Assembly (NCBI GenBank): GCA_041639705.1
Contig: JBEQBT010000231.1
Span: 1-5,470 of the forward strand
Length of the DNA stretch: 5,470 bases
From: JARDZI01 sp041639705
Lineage (GTDB): Bacteria; Bacillota; Clostridia; Clostridiales; Caloramatoraceae
Reading direction: 5' to 3'
Part shown: in pieces, positions 1 to 5,392 of the stretch
Numbering within the stretch: position 1 is the first letter of the stretch
How the letters are laid out: each line of letters begins with the position of its first letter
Notes under the pieces: generated by a model
What the model saw: the letters and a program-made list of their open reading frames with translations, nothing else
Databases searched by the model: none
Told to the model about the DNA's origin: nothing
Made by a program: the position numbers and the translations under genes

Positions 1-217
1 ATTCCACAATATCCCTGTAGGATTTATATTTGTGCTTGAAACATAGATTTACTATCACTATGGAAACCATTATGTAAATTGCTCCACATAATAATATGCC
101 CAGAAAACCTTTAATTCCATACAATCCAAAAAATTGTAATATCTCCTGTCCTGAGGCTAGGCCTGCTCCCACAATTGTGCCAACAAATACGAATGCAATC
201 TTTAGATCGTCTTTCAT
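1..217 (-). CDS. YkvI-like membrane transporter family protein (N-terminal part, runs off the left edge)
   Basis: This is the first 72 codons of a minus-strand gene whose 3' part lies outside the window. The start ATG at 217-215 is preceded by AGGAG with about 8 nt spacing. The protein opens MKDDLKIAFVFVGTIVGAGL and continues with ASGQEILQFF, so residues 6-32 form a hydrophobic helix carrying GTIVGAGLASGQE. A glycine-rich break of this kind in the first helix is typical of LeuT-fold/APC-like transporters, and the wording matches the YkvI membrane protein family as I remember it. A second membrane helix follows at about residues 38-60. The substrate of the family is, to my knowledge, not established. 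Family membership is fairly secure from the N-terminal motif; function is not. It is divergently oriented from the lipoprotein gene. Confidence 0.8.
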   Translation of the reverse strand, partial: MKDDLKIAFVFVGTIVGAGLASGQEILQFFGLYGIKGFLGILLCGAIYIMVSIVIVNLCFKHKYKSYRDIVE

Positions 218-368
218 CTGATTTCTCCTAAATAATATTACATCAAAGTATATTATTTCTTTTTATAAAAAATGCAACTTTATAAGACAAGCAGCAGTCC
301 TTATTACTATAATAAAAAGCTTTATATAATGTAATACTATTATTAAATAACTTTAGTAGGTGATAGAT
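218..368. promoter_or_regulatory. Divergent intergenic region with promoter candidates in both directions
   Basis: This AT-rich spacer lies between the divergent ykvI-like and lipoprotein genes. On the minus strand, TTGCAT (277-272), a 16-nt spacer and TAATAT (255-250) form a plausible vegetative promoter for the ykvI-like gene. On the plus strand, a perfect TATAAT lies at 325-330 about 39 nt before the lipoprotein ATG, but the -35 region (TTATTA, 301-306, spacing 18) is poor. No operator repeat or riboswitch was recognised. The boxes are seen in the sequence; promoter activity is inferred. Confidence 0.4.
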
Positions 369-1493
369 ATGAAAAAACTATTAATTGTATTTCTAATATT
401 TACAATGCTGCTTGCTGTAGGATGCCCTGGAGGAGAAGAACAAAAGAGTAATGATAATAAGATTGAAGTAAAAAAAATCGATGAGGATGCAGCAAAGGAA
501 TTTATGGATAATTATATGAGATATATGTTAAGTGGAAACAATATTGGGCTGAAATCTTTTTATAGTGATGAAATAAAAGAAAAAACAAACAGTGTTCCCC
601 TAACTATGAATCCCAGTCCGGTTGGGTTTAAACTTGAAGAGGGAGAAACAAAGAAAGAAAATATTGAATTTACTGCTCATGTATATAGTGCATCAAAAGA
701 AACACCATACTATGCTGATGATACCTACAAATACACTATAAAAAATAATGAAGGAAAAATGCTGATTGATAAAATAGAAAAGAAAAAAAGCATTGAGATG
801 TTTTCCAAGGAAAACACAATATATAAAAAGGAGGGAGACAAGGTTGAAGGAGAACCAATATTAGCTCTAGATGATATGCCCTTGTTTGCTGCTCCAAAGG
901 GTGCAGGGGAAGTGAAATATAACGTCCCCAGAACCTCCTTTGGTCCTTGTGCTATATCACCTGATAATAAAAGCTTTATAATATCCAGCAGTGGGGATGA
1001 TAATAGTTTCATTGCAAGTATTAAAATGAAGGATTCACAGGAGACTTTAAGTTTCCAGGTAGCCCAAGGGGATAAGCAGGGTCAAAGTGGAGGAGGAGGT
1101 GAAGGTGGAGGTGGGGCACAGACTGGAGGACAGGGTCAACAAAAGCAAAGCAAGTCAAATATCACTTTGAAACCTATAGATCTTTATATAAATACAAAAA
1201 TAACTGGTATTTCATTTGCTCCAAATGGGAAAATGATAGTAGTGGAAGTTGTCCCACCGGGAGGATTAACAAGAGTAAATCTTTATAAGGGTACAGAATG
1301 GGAACCAGTAAAAACTGATATTGATAAGCACTTTATGAGAGATAGATTTTCAATAAAAAAACCATACTTTGTAGAGGATAATAAGATGATTTTTATTGTA
1401 GAACCTATAAAGAACGCAACCTCAGAGGAACAAACACTCAAGGGAGAATGGTTCTATGATATTAAAGGGGATAAAATTAATCAAATAAAATAA
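369..1493 (+). CDS. Secreted lipoprotein of unknown function with Gly/Gln-rich linker
   Basis: A 374-aa protein with an N-terminal lipoprotein signal: MKK, a hydrophobic stretch, then LAVGC with Cys19 as the likely lipidated residue, so it is probably anchored on the outer face of the membrane. The ATG at 369 is chosen because AGGTG (358-362) sits 6 nt upstream; an in-frame GTG at 360 overlaps that site. After a charged spacer, residues about 40-150 look like a small alpha/beta domain. About residues 170-230 contain beta-propeller-like wording (SPDNKSFIISSSG). A low-complexity linker rich in Gly and Gln lies at about 237-260, and a second beta-rich part follows with FAPNGKMIVVEV. This could be a pair of propeller blades or beta domains split by the linker. 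I do not recognise the family. It is a single gene, convergent with sigI-rsgI. Confidence 0.85.
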   Translation: MKKLLIVFLIFTMLLAVGCPGGEEQKSNDNKIEVKKIDEDAAKEFMDNYMRYMLSGNNIGLKSFYSDEIKEKTNSVPLTMNPSPVGFKLEEGETKKENIEFTAHVYSASKETPYYADDTYKYTIKNNEGKMLIDKIEKKKSIEMFSKENTIYKKEGDKVEGEPILALDDMPLFAAPKGAGEVKYNVPRTSFGPCAISPDNKSFIISSSGDDNSFIASIKMKDSQETLSFQVAQGDKQGQSGGGGEGGGGAQTGGQGQQKQSKSNITLKPIDLYINTKITGISFAPNGKMIVVEVVPPGGLTRVNLYKGTEWEPVKTDIDKHFMRDRFSIKKPYFVEDNKMIFIVEPIKNATSEEQTLKGEWFYDIKGDKINQIK

Positions 1494-1494
1494 A

Positions 1495-1542
1495 ATATCA
1501 GGATCAAGATGGTACATAATTCCCAACCTTTGATCCTGATAT
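1495..1542. terminator. Bidirectional hairpin terminator between the lipoprotein gene and rsgI
   Basis: A perfect 13-bp inverted repeat (1495-1507 with 1530-1542) with a 22-nt loop starts 1 nt after the lipoprotein stop codon. On the plus strand the 3' flank is ATTGTAG, with few T. On the minus strand the stem is followed by a T-rich tract (1494 down to about 1472), which makes it a better intrinsic terminator for the sigI-rsgI transcript. If so, that transcript also carries repeat copy 1 in its 3' untranslated part. Confidence 0.65.
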
Positions 1543-1584
1543 ATTGTAGATGTAATATCTGATTTTAAAAGACTTATATATTTG

Positions 1585-1696
1585 AGTGAACTCGTTCAGC
1601 TAAAGCTGAACATCGAGACTTCAGGTGGGGACTCTACCCCACCTGAAGCAAAAAGTGGAACTCCACCTTATAGAAGGTAGAGTCTTAGAAATTGAT
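1585..1696 (+). repeat. Structured dispersed repeat, copy 1 (complete)
   Basis: This element of about 110 bp recurs at 4945 and 5393 in the same orientation, starting AGTGAACTCG. It holds three hairpins. Hairpin 1 is at 1591-1617 (GTTCAGC/GCTGAAC with TAAA loop, extended by CTC/GAG). Hairpin 2 is a perfect 12-bp stem at 1619-1648 with loop ACTCTA. Hairpin 3 is at 1660-1683, ten positions with one C-A mismatch and loop ATAG. The loop of hairpin 2 with its edges (GACTCTACC, 1630-1638) is fully complementary to GGTAGAGTC (1676-1684), so a pseudoknot competing with hairpin 3 is possible. The right boundary shared with copy 2 is TTAGAAAT plus YGAT, ending on the last base of the rsgI stop codon. 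It lies in the inferred 3' UTR of rsgI. The class is not certain; it may be a non-autonomous IS200/IS605-type end. Confidence 0.9.
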
Positions 1697-2562
1697 CAAT
1701 CCCCGGAATTTCCAGCATTATTGTTCTCATCCTCTTTACCGTATTTATTGAATTCATAAAAATTAGTATTTTCATTGTCGCTTTTTATTTTATTATCATC
1801 ATTTTTATTCTTGCCCTTATCCCTGCCATTTTCAGTATCTTTGTTGTCTTGTTCAGAATGATTGTCTTTATCTTTATTATCATCATTTTTATTCTTGCCC
1901 TTATACATGTTATTTTCAGTATCTTTGTTGTCTTGTTCAGAATGATTATCTTTATCTTTATTTTCCTTAATTTTATTACCATTATTATTTTTTTCAGAGT
2001 TATTAGATTTATTTTCTTTTGAAGAATTATCTGGGTGAGATTTATCCCAATTCTCATCATTAGATTTATTATCCTCAGAAAGGATTTTTTTCACATTTTC
2101 ATTAACCTTATCAAAATCCAAATTTAAATCTTTTACTTTCGTTGTGCTTACATCAACTTCTGAACTGTTAGTATATATACCTTCAACAGGTGCAATTGTA
2201 CTTAATTCTTCAACAGCTTTGTAAACAGGAAGATTCTTTATTTGATTTCCATTCTGTAGTCCATCAACCTTCTGTACTGTACCCTTTCTGTTAACGTACA
2301 GGCGTACGTCTTTACTGCCCTTAATGTCAACATAACCAACAATCTGGTTTGCATATGCTGTATAACCTGCAAAGCTTGTAAACACAAATATCAAAGCTGC
2401 AGCAGCAGCATAAGTAATCAGAGGTATCCTTCTATAAATGTTTTCTTTATATATATCACCAATATTAACATTGCCACGTTTTCTTAATTTAAGAAACTCA
2501 CCTGATTTGGTCATAACAATAACATGGTTTTTATATAATTCCATTACCATTCCTTCCATCAT
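1696..2562 (-). CDS. rsgI: RsgI-like membrane anti-sigma-I factor with long disordered extracytoplasmic tail
   Basis: A 288-aa single-pass membrane protein that should bind and hold SigI at the membrane until an envelope signal releases it. Residues about 1-45 match the cytoplasmic RsgI N-terminal domain (ELYKNHVIVMTKSGEFLKL...IGDIY), residues 48-70 are the membrane helix, and 72-155 resemble the outer juxtamembrane domain (GYVDI...VRLYVNRKGTV). From about 160 to the end the chain is almost only Asn, Lys, Asp, Glu and Ser, with a 28-residue tandem repeat. The family's usual Asn-Pro autocleavage site, in a DINPS context before the VNR-x-G motif, aligns here with residues 83-84, which are Ser-Lys. 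The start ATG at 2562 has AGGAGGG 5-6 nt upstream, overlapping the sigI stop; an ATG directly after it is an alternative. The gene lies 11 nt after sigI, as in known sigI-rsgI operons. No carbohydrate-binding or hydrolase domain is present. Confidence 0.9.
   Translation of the reverse strand: MMEGMVMELYKNHVIVMTKSGEFLKLRKRGNVNIGDIYKENIYRRIPLITYAAAAALIFVFTSFAGYTAYANQIVGYVDIKGSKDVRLYVNRKGTVQKVDGLQNGNQIKNLPVYKAVEELSTIAPVEGIYTNSSEVDVSTTKVKDLNLDFDKVNENVKKILSEDNKSNDENWDKSHPDNSSKENKSNNSEKNNNGNKIKENKDKDNHSEQDNKDTENNMYKGKNKNDDNKDKDNHSEQDNKDTENGRDKGKNKNDDNKIKSDNENTNFYEFNKYGKEDENNNAGNSGD
1789..1962 (-). repeat. 84-bp tandem duplication inside rsgI
   Basis: Two head-to-tail units with an 84-bp offset (for example position 1792 matches 1876) encode two near-identical 28-residue blocks, KDKDNHSEQDNKDTEN followed by a variable triplet and KGKNKNDDN. 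The period is a multiple of three, so the frame is kept. The only notable divergence is at the variable residues (NMY in one unit, GRD in the other). This is a typical slippage-prone region and may vary in length between strains. Confidence 0.9.
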
Positions 2563-2573
2563 TGTTTCCCTCC

Positions 2574-3221
2574 TTACAATATAAAATCCTTTATCGAATC
2601 AAGCCTTTTATCACTAAATATTATAATAAGTGCAATTATATATTTTCTCCACTCCTCAAGCATCCTTCGTGAGACATCTGCAAATATAAGAATCTCATTT
2701 ATGGGTAAGAGCTTGTTCCTTAATAATTTATTTACAACATCATTTCTAATTGAAATTTCCATTGCAGTAGTCTTTAATTTTTCTCGAGTGTCCTTATGCT
2801 TTGGAGAATTATTTGCAAGATCCGCTATTTTAATATTAAATTGCATTAAAATATCCTTGAAAATGCTAATTTGCTGAGTTCTGTCTAGCTGTTCATCAAT
2901 ATTATTTTCATATTGAAGAGTGTTTTGAAGAACCGAGACATCAATAGGTATTTCATTACGATTATTTTTTCTAAAATAATCAATTAACCTATGCTTAATC
3001 AGCATTTTACTATAATATTCAAACTCACCCTCTTGAAATGAGTCAATAGCACTGTTAAATGCCATAAGTGCAACACTAAGTTCCTCATCATTTTCCCAAC
3101 TTAGATATCTTTTACATACAGAACTGGCATATTTATGAATAAAATTTCTATTTATATCAATGAATTCATTTCTTGCTTTTTTATTTCCCGACTTAGCACT
3201 ATATAAAAGCTGTAAATCCAC
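2574..3221 (-). CDS. sigI: RNA polymerase sigma factor SigI
   Basis: An alternative sigma factor of the SigI branch of the sigma-70 family, expected to direct RNA polymerase to envelope or heat-stress promoters and to be held by RsgI. Family features include A..G...AR..FI near the start, then KRYLSWENDEELSVALMAFN (residues 37-56), KHRLIDYFRK in the region-2 part, and the C-terminal DNA-binding part with LLPINEILIFADVSRRMLEE followed by WRKYIIALIII. I chose GTG at 3221 (215 aa) because AGGTGAT lies directly upstream (3231-3225). The longer ATG at 3236 has no ribosome site before it and would add only five residues. Length is slightly below the usual roughly 230-250 aa. It is the first gene of the sigI-rsgI operon. 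Confidence 0.9.
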   Translation of the reverse strand: MDLQLLYSAKSGNKKARNEFIDINRNFIHKYASSVCKRYLSWENDEELSVALMAFNSAIDSFQEGEFEYYSKMLIKHRLIDYFRKNNRNEIPIDVSVLQNTLQYENNIDEQLDRTQQISIFKDILMQFNIKIADLANNSPKHKDTREKLKTTAMEISIRNDVVNKLLRNKLLPINEILIFADVSRRMLEEWRKYIIALIIIFSDKRLDSIKDFIL

Positions 3222-3236
3222 TAAATCACCTACCAT

Positions 3237-3506
3237 TCTTTTGAGGACGGACTAGAGAATTAAATATTTATATCAATTAATTATTATATCGGCATTTTTA
3301 ATAATTTCTTTTATATATAAAATATCCTTTATCTGTGGCTATTATTAATACGTAATTTAAAATTTATTTATGGGGATAGGTTTATAAAATCCTTAAAAGG
3401 TTTTTAATTATCTTGAATTTTTTTTAGTATGGAATATTGTATGAAGATTTTATATATTATATAATAATATTAATAATATTAAGAAAATAATGGGGAGGTG
3501 CTTTAG
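3237..3506. promoter_or_regulatory. Very AT-rich divergent spacer between sigI and the 55-aa ORF
   Basis: These roughly 270 bp hold no gene. For the minus strand (sigI), TATAAT at 3288-3283 is a possible -10 box without a good -35. A SigI-type promoter (CCCC-type -35, CGAA/CGTA-type -10) was looked for: CCCC at 3376-3373 and CGTA at 3353-3350 exist but are about 19 nt apart, longer than I would expect. For the plus strand see the separate promoter entry. No riboswitch or conserved RNA was recognised. Confidence 0.3.
3437..3465 (+). promoter_or_regulatory. Candidate vegetative promoter for the 55-aa ORF
   Basis: TTGTAT (3437-3442) and a perfect TATAAT (3460-3465) are 17 nt apart, ending about 28 nt before the ribosome site of the 55-aa ORF. 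The -35 box matches the consensus only in its TTG. The region is so AT-rich that chance matches are likely; the exact spacing and location before a well-formed ribosome site support it. Confidence 0.45.
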
Positions 3507-3674
3507 ATGAGAAATGATGGATTTGAAACTAATGTTATAAATCTAAAGAAAAGAAGATTTATAAGAAGGTATAAAGCACTTTTCAGTTTACTCACTAGGG
3601 TAAAAACGTTCTTTAATCACAAGGTTAATAAGCCAGATGTGGGAAAATATTATAAAAAAACAATAAATCACTAG
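3507..3674 (+). CDS. Small, strongly basic protein of unknown function (55 aa)
   Basis: The ORF runs from ATG 3507 to TAG 3672-3674. It begins MRNDGFETNVINLKKRRFIR and ends KPDVGKYYKKTINH. It has about 15 Lys/Arg against 3 Asp/Glu, with an amphipathic middle (RRYKALFSLLTRVKTFFNHK, about residues 20-39). A strong ribosome site GGAGGTG (3494-3500) lies 6 nt before the ATG, a promoter candidate lies upstream, and an intrinsic terminator starts inside the stop codon. This complete transcription unit is the main evidence that it is real. It has no signal peptide and no membrane helix. The charge would suit binding to nucleic acid, ribosome or membrane surface, but no family is recognised. It is divergent from sigI and could be missed by gene callers with a length cutoff. 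Confidence 0.75.
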   Translation: MRNDGFETNVINLKKRRFIRRYKALFSLLTRVKTFFNHKVNKPDVGKYYKKTINH

Positions 3675-3701
3675 GAGCCGGAAGGTTCCTTTTGTTTTTT
3701 T
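3673..3701 (+). terminator. Intrinsic terminator of the 55-aa ORF
   Basis: The stem AGGAGCC (3673-3679) pairs with GGTTCCT (3684-3690) through 7 pairs including one G-U. The loop is GGAA, a GNRA-type tetraloop, and a tract of ten T with one G follows (3691-3701). The stop codon TAG overlaps the stem. It separates the 55-aa ORF from the downstream ComB-family gene. Confidence 0.85.
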
Positions 3702-3745
3702 ATAGTATAATAAGTAGTGATATTGATCATATAAGGGGTGATAAA

Positions 3746-4444
3746 ATGAATTTAAAGCTATGGCCTACAGTGGATTATATAAATGAAGAAGAGTTAAAGG
3801 GTAGAACAGTAGTGGTAATTGATGTACTTAGAGCTACTTCTGTTATTACTACTGCGCTGAATAATGGAGCAAGTAATGTTGTAGTTAAGGTTGAAGTTGA
3901 AGATGCACTAAAACTAAAAAATGATGAAACACTCCTTGGAGGTGAAAGAAAGGCACTAAAAATTGAAGGCTTTGACCTATCAAATTCTCCATTAGAATAT
4001 ACAGAAGAAAAAGTGGAAAACAAAAGGATTGTTTTAACTACGACAAATGGAACAAAGACTATACATAGAGCTGCTCTTGCAGATAAAATATACATAGGCT
4101 CCATGCTAAATGGAAAGGCAGTTGCTAATGTTTTAGCTAGGGAAGGAAGGAATATAATTATTGCCTGTGCAGGTACACAAGGGAATTTTTCACTTGATGA
4201 TTTTATATGCGCAGGGAAAATTATATATGATTTGTATAATATAAATCAAATTAGTACTGATGATTTTGCAGCATCAGCCTATATGGCCTATAGAGACAAT
4301 AAAAATGACATGCTTTCATATATTAAAATGGCATCACATTATAAATATCTTATTTCGTTAGGACTTGAAAAGGATATAGACTACTGTTTCACAGAGGATA
4401 TTATAGAACTTGTCCCTGAAGTTAGAGACGGATACATTAAATAA
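3746..4444 (+). CDS. comB: ComB-family protein, putative 2-phosphosulfolactate phosphatase
   Basis: A 232-aa cytosolic protein of the ComB family. In methanogens ComB is a Mg-dependent enzyme that removes phosphate from 2-phosphosulfolactate to give sulfolactate in coenzyme M synthesis (EC 3.1.3.71). Family motifs are VVIDVLRATSVI (residues 23-34, Asp26 and Arg29 probably catalytic or metal/substrate-binding), LLGGERKALKIEGFDLSNSP (63-82), LTTTNGTKTI (97-106) and ACAGTQGNFSLDD (140-152). Near the C-terminus are a HYKYLISLG block and a closing VPEV segment. The start ATG at 3746 has GGGGTG 5 nt upstream; an in-frame TTG at 3692 lies inside the terminator T-tract and is rejected. TATAAT at 3706-3711 may be its -10 box. 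Clostridia are not known to make coenzyme M, so the in vivo substrate is uncertain. Confidence 0.88.
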   Translation: MNLKLWPTVDYINEEELKGRTVVVIDVLRATSVITTALNNGASNVVVKVEVEDALKLKNDETLLGGERKALKIEGFDLSNSPLEYTEEKVENKRIVLTTTNGTKTIHRAALADKIYIGSMLNGKAVANVLAREGRNIIIACAGTQGNFSLDDFICAGKIIYDLYNINQISTDDFAASAYMAYRDNKNDMLSYIKMASHYKYLISLGLEKDIDYCFTEDIIELVPEVRDGYIK

Positions 4445-4471
4445 TAGGGCAGGTTGATAACCTGCCCTATT
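4443..4471. terminator. Shared bidirectional terminator of comB and the PilZ gene
   Basis: A perfect 13-bp stem (4443-4455 with 4459-4471, GC-rich core GGGCAGG) with a 3-nt loop. It includes the last two bases of the comB stop (4442-4444) and the whole stop codon of the convergent PilZ gene (4469-4467). Both outer flanks are AT-rich (plus: TTTACAATTG; minus: ATTATTTAATG), so it can serve both directions, although neither has a long pure T-run. Confidence 0.85.
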
Positions 4472-4811
4472 TACAATTGACATATTTTCTTAGAATATTT
4501 ATATCCTCCTGGTTGAGGGCAATAAATTCTCCACCACAAATATAGTTGCTCCCAGCTTTAGTGTTCCATTGTATTTTAATAAGAGCTTTGAAGGGAAGAT
4601 TATCCTCAATTCTGAGGTAAAAAGAAACAAAACTATCCCTTAAAATAGGGAAGTTGGATTGCATACACATTCCTGCTTCAGAAAGGTCTATAGTGTTTAA
4701 GTGATATGTACCCTCCATTAGGGTATTTTTTTTATCCATATATACTATTGTAGGGTAAAGTATTTCACAGTCAAAATCAATACGCGCATATTTTCTTTTT
4801 TCTGGAGTCAT
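4467..4811 (-). CDS. Stand-alone PilZ-domain protein (probable c-di-GMP receptor)
   Basis: A 114-aa single-domain protein. PilZ domains bind cyclic di-GMP through an N-terminal RxxxR and a later (D/N)xSxxG. Both are present: Arg6-KYA-Arg10 in KRKYARIDF, and Asp42-L-Ser44-EA-Gly47 in TIDLSEAG. The rest is beta-rich (DSFVSFYLRI, FKALIKIQW), and the C-terminal NQEDINILRKYV is a short helix typical of the fold, so it should be a working c-di-GMP binder in the cytosol. The ATG at 4811 is chosen. A TTG at 4835 would extend it by 8 residues, but the promoter -10 at 4846-4841 would place the transcript start almost on it. GGGAG lies about 11 nt before the ATG, a slightly long spacing. It has no output domain, so the partner is unknown. 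It is convergent with comB. Confidence 0.88.
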   Translation of the reverse strand: MTPEKRKYARIDFDCEILYPTIVYMDKKNTLMEGTYHLNTIDLSEAGMCMQSNFPILRDSFVSFYLRIEDNLPFKALIKIQWNTKAGSNYICGGEFIALNQEDINILRKYVNCK

Positions 4812-4837
4812 TTTCTGCACATCTCCCTTCTTCAAGA

Positions 4838-4869
4838 AATATTATACCAAATATACAGAATTTTAGAAA
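4838..4869 (-). promoter_or_regulatory. Extended -10 promoter of the PilZ gene
   Basis: On the minus strand TGGTATAAT gives an extended -10 element (TATAAT at 4846-4841). A weak -35, TTTCTA (4869-4864), lies 17 nt upstream. The predicted start near 4834 leaves a 5' leader of about 23 nt before ATG 4811 and supports that start codon. Confidence 0.55.
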
Positions 4870-4944
4870 TATAGAAATTAATATTTTATTACATCAAAAT
4901 AATAAAATTGTAAAAACTAATATAAAAGCAGGGTCTAAAGTTCT

Positions 4945-5057
4945 AGTGAACTCGTTCAGCTAAAGCTGAACATCGAGACTTCAGGTGGGGACTCTACCCC
5001 ACCTGAAGCAAAAAGTGGAAACTCCACCTTATAGAAGGTGGAGTCTTAGAAATCGAT
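4945..5057 (+). repeat. Structured dispersed repeat, copy 2 (complete)
   Basis: Same element and orientation as copy 1. In the roughly 108-bp core (to TTAGAAAT) there are two differences: one extra A in AGTGGAAACTCC, and G instead of A at 5040. That substitution turns hairpin 3 (5021-5044) into a perfect 10-bp stem, while the possible pseudoknot with the hairpin 2 loop keeps pairing through G-U. The right end YGAT (5054-5057) stops 4 nt before the ribosome site of the membrane-protein gene, so this copy probably forms the 5' leader of that gene if transcription starts upstream. No convincing promoter was found in 4870-4944. Confidence 0.9.
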
Positions 5058-5072
5058 AACTGGAGGGATTTT

Positions 5073-5390
5073 ATGTACACTTTTTTAAAAGTTGCACTTG
5101 CAGATATAGGTATAATAATTGTAACCTTTGCATTTTTTACAGCTATAATACCAGGAAACAAGAGACACAGAATATGGGAAAAATATATTAGTGCATTTTC
5201 AAAGTTTGTAATTTACATATTTATTATCACAATTGTAATAAATATTTTAACAGCTGTAATAGTTTATAAACTACAATATGAAAGATATCTAAACATAATT
5301 GCCCCATCTGTACAATCAATTTTGATTGGCTTTGTAGCTGCATGTGTACCTAGGAGGGGAGTAGGAGATAAGAAAGAAGAAGTAAGATAG
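5073..5390 (+). CDS. Small three-helix membrane protein of unknown function (105 aa)
   Basis: The start ATG at 5073 has GGAGG (5062-5066) 6 nt upstream. Three hydrophobic helices are visible at about residues 7-26, 45-65 and 75-92. A basic loop (GNKRHRIWEKY, 28-38) lies between the first two, and a charged C-terminus (RRGVGDKKEEVR) follows the third. Asp11 in helix 1, Pro78 at the start of helix 3 and Cys91 are the few distinctive residues. I do not recognise a family. The gene is the sole occupant of the space between repeat copies 2 and 3. Its ribosome site starts 4 nt after copy 2 and its stop ends 2 nt before copy 3. It could be a host gene flanked by insertions or cargo of a composite unit. 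Confidence 0.75.
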   Translation: MYTFLKVALADIGIIIVTFAFFTAIIPGNKRHRIWEKYISAFSKFVIYIFIITIVINILTAVIVYKLQYERYLNIIAPSVQSILIGFVAACVPRRGVGDKKEEVR

Positions 5391-5392
5391 AT

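Noticed and set aside
725..1012. Minus-strand ORF of 95 codons inside the lipoprotein gene
   Set aside because: It lies fully antisense to a well-supported gene, has Ser/Leu-rich antisense-type composition and no recognisable motif.
1660..1697. Hairpin 3 of the repeat as the rsgI terminator
   Set aside because: On the minus strand the stem is followed only by TTCCACTTTTT, with the T-run offset. The hairpin at 1495-1542 has a longer stem and a better T-rich tail.
1785..2060. Minus-strand ORF of 91 codons in another frame of the rsgI repeat region
   Set aside because: It is an Ile/Lys/Met-rich frame-shifted reading of the AT-rich duplication, without motif or independent gene structure.
3350..3376. 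SigI-dependent autoregulatory promoter upstream of sigI
   Set aside because: CCCC and CGTA boxes exist on the minus strand, but their spacing of about 19 nt is longer than expected and the boxes are short; not strong enough to call.
3237..3506. Riboswitch or other known RNA in the sigI upstream spacer
   Set aside because: The region is almost pure AT with no conserved riboswitch core or long GC stem.
3775..4104. Minus-strand ORF of 109 codons inside comB
   Set aside because: Antisense to conserved ComB motifs and Ser/Thr/Phe-rich, as expected for a shadow frame.
4870..4944. Promoter for the 105-aa membrane protein upstream of repeat copy 2
   Set aside because: TTGTAA and TATAAA boxes are visible but only about 7 nt apart; no pair with 16-18 nt spacing was convincing in this AT-rich stretch.
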